Origin: Antrodiella citrinella
Taxonomy: Eukaryota > Basidiomycota > Agaricomycetes > Polyporales > Steccherinaceae
Direction: 5' to 3'
DNA length: 24,549 nt
NCBI GenBank assembly: GCA_004802725.1
Contig: SGPM01000380.1
Location: 1 to 24,549, forward strand
Numbering within the stretch: position 1 is the stretch's first letter; each line of letters begins with the position of its first letter. Of the stretch, positions 19,057 through 24,549 are shown piece after piece. The notes under the pieces are model-generated. The model was not told where the DNA came from, made no database searches, and was given only the letters and a program-made list of their open reading frames with translations. Position numbers and translations under genes: made by a program.

Positions 19057-19779
19057 TCATTGCACATGTACACTCCGTCTAGGCGGTGTTGGAGGAGTCG
19101 GCGTGATGGCTCTCGGTCCCGCTGGTCTCGGTCTCCTCGAATCCATATCCGAACTCGCTCTCCGGTGCCCCATGGAGAGCGCGCTCGCCACCTGCAGGTA
19201 CGCGTTGAACGCAGCGACCTTCGGTTCCTCGCTTTCCCCTTGCTCTGTATCATCGCTCTCGCTCTGCGCCGTCTGCGGCCGGCCTTCGCTAACCGCGGAA
19301 CGTTGGACGGGTGTAGATGGTGATGGCGAAGCGGAAGAGTCTGGTTCTTCAAGGAGGGAAAGCTCAAGTATGAAGTAGCCTTCTTTCCACTTCTCGGGCC
19401 ATTCGTGTGCGCGGACTATCCGCCATCCAAGGAGAGTGGTGCACTGTCTGCATGAAAATTCTTCGACGGTGTGTACGCCGGAGTCCATGAGAAGAACAGA
19501 AGGCTTCTTGTAAATGACATTGGATCTGCAGGGTGGCGTCAGAGGGCCAATTGAGCGTATGGAGGGACACAAATGCGGGCGTACACTTGAGTGAAGAGGG
19601 CAGCTTTGCCTTCATTGCCTCTGAAAGACTGCAGTACCAGTCAGAGGCGTGGGCAACATCGCGTAATACACATTACTCACCCATGAGAGCACGGATTTCC
19701 TCGACGCTATCCGCGTCTGACAAGACTTGCAGATGAGCGTCCCTCTTGGACGCGATGACGCACCAGAAAGGTTTGGCAT
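19057..19779 (-). CDS. Yippee-domain zinc-binding protein
   Basis: The inferred exons are 19779-19681, 19628-19585 and 19525-19057. The introns are 52 and 59 nt (GT-AG), and the joined product is 203 residues. The Yippee (beta-tent, Mis18/cereblon-like) fold is shown by two zinc-binding CxxC pairs: ICKSC (Cys17, Cys20) and SCRQC (Cys73, Cys76). Between them are the family segments SFRGNEGKAALF and LLMDSGVHTVEEF. The end of the domain reads TTLLGWRIV and KWKEGYFILE, the typical TLLGWKY...KEGKFILE. A Ser/Pro/Glu-rich tail of about 90 residues follows, longer than in classical Yippee proteins. Frame-compatible ATGs upstream at 19809 and 19833 could lengthen the N-terminus by up to 18 residues. 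Yippee proteins are conserved in eukaryotes, and their role is poorly known. The gene is divergent from the allantoinase gene. Confidence 0.85.
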
Positions 19780-19833
19780 ACTAAGTTTCCGAGGTAGCAA
19801 GGGCGACATTGGCAAGCCATAGTGATATTGCAT

Positions 19834-20318
19834 GGTTGTAGCGCGAGTAAAAGGTTATAGGTGAGAGATGGATGCAGAGGGATAGGACGAGGACGTACAT
19901 ATAGCAATTCACCGAGGACGCTCGAATGCTACGGTCGAATTCGAGATTGGCAGATAGATGACAGAAGATGGCGACGAGCAAGGAGGTGGCTATGGGAGCG
20001 AACGATGTATCGGATGATGTGAACGGTTGACAGACTCGACAGTGAGCGCTGGCCTAGATCTAGAAGTTCAACAGAGAGAATGCGAGCAGAACATGGTCGA
20101 CGATGAGCGGAGAGAAAGGAACGAAAAAGTTCTGGTGATGGCTACGGTATATAAACTGAGAACGGCACTGTTGCCTGAAACCTGGACACCGCCGCGTCTG
20201 AACCACGTCGCTTGCCTTTTTCGGTTAACCGCCATCATCAGTGACTGCTTTCAAAGTTTCATTGGATTCCCATAGTACTCACTTTCACTGTCTATTCTGT
20301 GGCAACTGATCGTTCATT
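19834..20318. promoter_or_regulatory. Divergent intergenic region, Yippee / allantoinase
   Basis: This is the shared upstream region between the minus-strand Yippee gene and the plus-strand allantoinase gene. A TATATAAA at 20148-20155 lies 164 bases before the allantoinase ATG. An AGATAG word near 19953 could bind a GATA-type nitrogen regulator, but such a short word occurs by chance. No other gene was seen. Confidence 0.45.
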
Positions 20319-22335
20319 ATGCCAGGGAAACCACATGTCTTCACCAGCAATAGAGTCATTCTCCCAGAGAGTGACCATCCTGTGCCCGCCACTATCCTCG
20401 TAGACCCATTGACGGGCAAGATCATTGATGTGAAGCACGGCCACACTCCGCATGCTGCGTTTTCAGATCCTGAAGCCATCTCCGCATACACCGATGCCGA
20501 CGACCATCTAATTATGCCTGGCTTGGTCGAGTGCGTCGCCTTCGTTTTCTCACCGATTCTCCATCATGACATTCATATATTGCTGTCGGCTGTCTGCGCG
20601 TTGTGTTGCATGCCTTCCTTTGTTTCTTCCACAGTGCTCACGTCCATCTCAATGAACCGGGTCGAACGGACTGGGAGGGTTTCTGGACGGGTACTCGCGC
20701 GGCCGCGTCGGGCGGAGTGACCACTCTCATTGACATGCCTCTCAACTCCATCCCTCCGACTACTACAGTGGAAAACCTGGAAGAGAAGAGGGCTGCGGCG
20801 CGTGGTCAATGTTGGACAGACGTTGGATTCTGGGGCGGTGTTATTCCTGGCAATCAGGTATGTTTTTGGAATACATGGTTGTCTTTCTTTACAGCTCGTG
20901 ATCAGAAAAATTGCCATTGAACACGGGTGGCCATCAACTACTGTGACATTGTTTTGGCACGAATATACACTGACGTCCGTAGTGGACAGGTGTACCTCAA
21001 ACCACTGGTTGACGCAGGTGTGAAAGGATTCAAATGCTTTCTCATCGAAAGTGGCGTAGATGTAAGTAAAAATCTTTCCAGCCATGTTCAATTTCCAGCA
21101 TGAAATGTTCTCAGCCGGCTTCACATATGTTGGTCTTCACTGTCGCTCTTAGGGCTTTCATGTATCCGGTGTCTTTGCCCAACTTTCCGAATTGACCGTG
21201 AAAAGGGTGGCGGTTGGTTGCTGCATTCCGCCACAAGGTTTCTCCCTTGCGAGATGTTGTGGGTGCTGGCCCCTTGACCATACCTGTCATTATCGCCCTG
21301 CATCCGTACCATTCGGCCAACTCACGAGTTGTCTTTGTTTCAGGAGTTTCCATGTGTCACCGAGTCAGATCTGAAGGGTGCGATGAAAGAGCTGGAGGTT
21401 CGCTGTACATTCAAGGTGCTACGCCCCCCGCTGAAGTTTTCCGATTTTTCAGGGTTCTTCAACTGTCCTCTGCTTCCACGCAGAGCTTGATACATCCTCA
21501 GATGAATCCCATACCCTCTCTGAGGTTCCCAACCCAACGCTCTACCAAACCTTCCTACACTCCCGTCCCCAATCTCTCGAAACAGCNGCCATCTCTCTGA
21601 TCACCCGCCTACACGCCCAACTCCCGTCCCTGCGCCTGCACATCGTCCATCTCTCCGCCTCGGACGCTCTCCCACTTATCCGCGCCTCCAAACGCGCGGG
21701 GCTTCCGCTGACGGTGGAGACGTGCTTTCACTACCTGACGCTAGACGCGACGTCCATTCCGGACGGACGCCCCGAGTTTAAATGCTGTCCTCCCATTCGC
21801 GATGCCGTGAACCAAGACGCGTTGTGGGACGCGTTGAAGGCTGGGGATATCGATTTTGTGGTGAGCGATCATAGTCCGTGCGTTGCTGGGTTGAAGAAAA
21901 TCGAGGAAGGGGATCTGATGGGTGCGTGGGGCGGGATCAGCACCCTCGGTCTTGGTTTAAACTTACTTTGGACGGAGGGGCGGAAGAGAGGAGTTGAGCC
22001 AAGGGATTTGGTGAAGTGGTGTTGCGAGGCTACGGCTAAACATGCAGGATTGGAAGACGTGAAAGGCGCTTTGAAGAGGGGCATGGACGCGGATATCATC
22101 ATCTGGGATCCCGAAGCGGAAGTGAAGGTGCGTCATATGCGTATTTGACTGATTTTGTTCTGGTTGAGCATGATTGTCATAGGTGACGAAGGAAAGCCTC
22201 AATTTCAAGAATAAACTCACGCCATATGAAGGGTTGACGTTACAGGGCCGCGTCCTGAAGACATACCTCCGAGGTAACCTCATATACGATGCTTCAGAAG
22301 GTTTTGCGGGCAAGCCAGCTGGCCAGCTGCTGTAA
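20319..22335 (+). CDS. Allantoinase, six exons
   Basis: The exons are 20319-20530, 20635-20857, 20990-21061, 21344-21397, 21453-22127 and 22183-22335, with GT-AG introns of 104, 132, 282, 55 and 55 nt. They join in frame to 462 residues, the usual size for fungal allantoinase (DAL1-type, amidohydrolase superfamily). The enzyme opens the ring of allantoin to allantoate in purine-nitrogen use. All expected metal ligands are visible: HVH (His73, His75) in the [10 protein letters not shown] motif, the Lys that is normally carboxylated (Lys160 in GFKCFL), His196 (FHAELD), His253 (HIVHLSAS) and Asp326 (VVSDHSPC). The ambiguous base at 21587 falls in the third position of an Ala codon and changes nothing. 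The third intron is unusually long. No lesion was found, so the gene is probably functional. No other purine-catabolism gene lies nearby. Confidence 0.95.
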
Positions 22336-22487
22336 TTTGTAAACGATGTATCAAGGTCGATGTACATTTCAAAGCTTCATCTCAGACAGTTATACACTGG
22401 ACTCGTCGCGGTTATCTGGACAATTATCAAGTCAAGTTATTTTCAATCTGTTCCGACTTTTGCATTCAAAGAGGCAAACTTCTTCGA

Positions 22488-24157
22488 CTACAGCGACATT
22501 TCCCTGTGACCATAAGGACCCACTTCCAAGACCATGCAAAGTGAACCATACGCGTACTCAAGCTCCGCGTAATTCCCGTAAGCGACAAAAGGGGTCTCGT
22601 GGCGAGTACGGTTATTGAGCTCTGTGACCCAGGTGACGACCATGTCCGCGTGCTTTGTCCAGCCGCTGTCGCTAACTTTCTTGCCGCCATTAGCCAGCAG
22701 ATACTCGATGGCGTAGCTGCTCGTCTCGACCTCTCCAGCGTTGTCTTGGGGCAAGAAGTCAATCATAACGCCGTCCCGCTCTTCCCACTCTTTATCCGCG
22801 TTGTCGTTGAACTCTTGCATGACCTCTTCTTCGATGGAATAATACAGATGCAGAGACGCGGTAAGATGAAGCTGACGAGCAATGTCCATCAATTCTGCAT
22901 CGGCGCCCTTGAGTAGGTTGTTGTACAAGCTGAGTTTCTTCCCATCGTGCTTCTGTGAAGCGAATATTCAGGATGGAGGCCGAAACCGAGGTATCCGCCG
23001 TCTGGAAGGAAACCACGATCCTCGAGGAGGGTAGTGAGCACCTTCGTCAGCTGTACAGTGCTTTCAGGGACGTTGCGAGAGACGGCGGGAGAGCTGGGCG
23101 TGCTGTACAGGTTGTAGGTCAAAGTAACACGGTATCCGGACTTGACCTTGGCGACTTCGTGCTCGACGTCGCCGTAGAAGGCAACGTATCCGATGCACAG
23201 GCCCTCGTGCTCGTTGACGATCTTTGCGGAGTCGAACAGTCCATTCCTGGCCTTGATCGCGCAATATGAGTTCACCACGTTCATGTTTACTAGGGAAGAA
23301 CAGAACAAGAGAGCCAAACATGTGCTCGCTACGGGGTGTATCCTTATGAGCCTTGAAGAAAGCGTCTTTCCCTGCACAAACCATTGTAGAGAACATACAT
23401 AGTCAAAGTGCGGTTGCGCTCACCGTAGACATTGACCGCGTATCGCTCCGCACGAATATCAGTATCCTTGGGAAGTAAAACGTCGTTGATAATCGGCAAT
23501 ATCCCAGACGCGTGGAGATCAAAGCTTGTCTAAAAGTTAGGGGCATCGAGCTTTCCAGCCTTGCGATAGTCCTCGTCCAAAACGTCTTCCTTGTTCCTCC
23601 CAAAGGTCGCCGCGTCACACGATTGTAAGAGGTGCACCATCTCATCTTCAGAAGCGGCTGCAAAGTTCACATGACTGCCAGGTAGGTGAAAATTGCCACT
23701 TCCAGCGGCGACAAGGCTTGTGTACTGGAGTTGCGAACGGCACTTACTGTGCATTGGGACCCTGCTTGTAAAACAGAGTTAGGTCGTCCGCATTGACTTT
23801 GACGGTGCCGCTGAGATAGGGGACCCTACTCGAGAAGATGTTGCGTAAAGACTCGACTTGCCCAGGTAATGACAGTAGCTTCGAATTGGTTTTGACTTCA
23901 GCCCTATATTGTGATATAAGTGAAAACGCCACGAAATACTCAGTATGTAATTGAGTTTCTGTATAGCCTATGTAAGAGCTCTTGAAAACACGCTGTGTGG
24001 CTTTTAGGGTGGCCGACGTCCACTTGAAGGTACAGTACTTCAGGTTGATGGTGAAGGTGTGGCGCAAGCTTAAACGGTGAAGTTTCAGTGACGAATGCGA
24101 TGAATTTTCACTGAAGGTACTAGAGATGGGTGTAGTAGTTAGGTAGAACACTCCCAC
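22488..24157 (-). pseudogene. 2OG-Fe(II) oxygenase (prolyl 4-hydroxylase-like), broken
   Basis: The minus-strand exons are about 24157-23748, 23674-23424 and 23371-22488, with introns of 73 and 52 nt. The family is shown by RNIFSSRVPYLSGTVKVN, CDAATFGRNKEDVLDEDYRKAGK, and the iron site HKD at 23340-23348 with the distal His in DVEHEV (about 23160). A GYRVTLTYNLY segment then follows. This is the usual layout of large fungal 2OG oxygenase-like proteins. Three lesions stand in the way: TAG at 23530-23532 (after KLDAPNF), an extra base near 23237 (between DQGQEWT and FDSAKIV) and a one-base change near 22953 (before KHDGKK). The protein on both sides of each lesion fits the family, so the gene died recently or the assembly has errors. 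The first 90 codons have no family match, so the true start may be an upstream exon or nearer 23900. The substrate is unknown. Confidence 0.75.
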
Positions 24158-24320
24158 TTCGTTGTCGTTGACGAACCGTGGAGGGGCCGCACTCCTTCAA
24201 CACCTGCTCCTGTCACACATGATCACAGGCATGACGTGTGACAGTGGTGACATTTTCACACTCGTTCGGAATTAATTTAATTAATTTCCGGGGGCCCCTT
24301 TATATAGTCTGAGTGCCCAC
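24158..24320. other. Intergenic with inverted repeats
   Basis: GTCACAC (24212-24218) and GTGTGAC (24236-24242) form an inverted repeat. An AT-rich near-palindrome (24268-24289) is followed by GGGGCCCC and a TATATA at 24301-24306. No gene was recognised. It may be the promoter of the minus-strand oxygenase gene or of something to the right. Confidence 0.4.
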
Positions 24321-24549
24321 TAGTGTTGCCGCGAGTTGAGTTTTGAGCGACACCGGTGCTTACTTCAGCAAAACTCGTACCGCGCCGGTGGTGGTCGAGT
24401 TTGGTCGAGTTCGAGTTCGAGTCAACTGGCGAGTTCAGTAAGAAAACGCAATAGAACAAGTTGTTGAGGTAGATTCTATTGTCCATACAAATTATAAGAA
24501 AGTGACTACTAGTGAATGCATTAATAAAATAGTGACTTCGCGAAAACGC
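24321..24549. mobile_element. Left end of a second hAT element, runs out of the window
   Basis: TAGTGTTGCCGCGAG at 24321-24335 is identical to the first 15 bases of the hAT element at 16114. Subterminal repeats of another kind follow (GTCGAGTT/GAGTTCGA words at about 24391-24425). The other end and any transposase lie outside the window, so a target duplication of the preceding bases GTGCCCAC cannot be tested here. Confidence 0.6.

Noticed and set aside
19047..19378. Frames on both strands over the end of the Yippee gene
   Set aside because: They are overlapped by the Yippee exon, whose frame carries the zinc motifs.
21111..21353. Minus-strand frame of 80 codons in the allantoinase gene
   Set aside because: It lies almost wholly in the long intron, has no family resemblance and no splice support.
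1..24549. CRISPR array, tRNA or rRNA gene
   Set aside because: There are no regularly spaced identical repeats, and no cloverleaf or rRNA-like segment was recognised. The only tRNA-like word is the primer-binding site.

Overview
The window looks like accessory, transposon-rich DNA from a filamentous basidiomycete, most likely an Agaricomycete. Supporting evidence: genes carry many short (about 50-60 nt) GT-AG introns, and the protein families present (integrase-core DDE gene, DUF6699-like gene, F-box/LRR-like protein, Yippee, fungal 2OG-Fe(II) oxygenase, RTA1-like protein) are typical of mushroom genomes. It is nuclear DNA. No rRNA, tRNA, CRISPR array or bacterial-type operon was seen.

Layout, left to right. 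Positions 1-3180 hold decayed, duplicated copies of a small DUF6699-like gene plus degenerate repeats. Positions 3305-5133 hold an apparently intact four-exon integrase-core (DDE) gene with an N-terminal helix-turn-helix. Positions 5134-6459 have no recognisable gene. Positions 6460-7873 hold a 5'-truncated F-box/LRR-like gene on the minus strand, ending flush against a Ty1/copia LTR retrotransposon (7874-13527, minus strand, two 278-bp LTRs). Gag, protease, integrase, reverse transcriptase and RNase H are recognisable in the retrotransposon, but pol carries in-frame stops that look like C-to-T/G-to-A changes. Positions 13528-16113 hold decayed sequence, including an RTA1-like fragment cut by a hAT-like terminus.

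Positions 16114-18741 are a complete hAT-type element: matching terminal inverted repeats, a perfect 8-bp target duplication (GAACAGCG) and subterminal CAAGGTGAC-type repeats. It keeps only the C-terminal dimerisation part of a hAT transposase. The rest of its interior holds two divergent, intron-containing coding regions that do not look like transposase.

Positions 18750-24160 are the most ordinary genic part: a Yippee-domain gene (minus) divergent from a complete six-exon allantoinase gene (plus), then a 2OG-Fe(II) oxygenase gene (minus) that carries a nonsense codon and two frameshifts. At 24321 the end of another hAT element with the same terminal sequence starts and runs out of the window.

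The only clear metabolic function is allantoinase (purine/allantoin nitrogen scavenging). The other genes do not form a pathway. The main theme is transposon activity and gene decay: a retrotransposon LTR facing into a truncated host gene, a hAT element apparently carrying host gene fragments, and repeated transition-type nonsense mutations.
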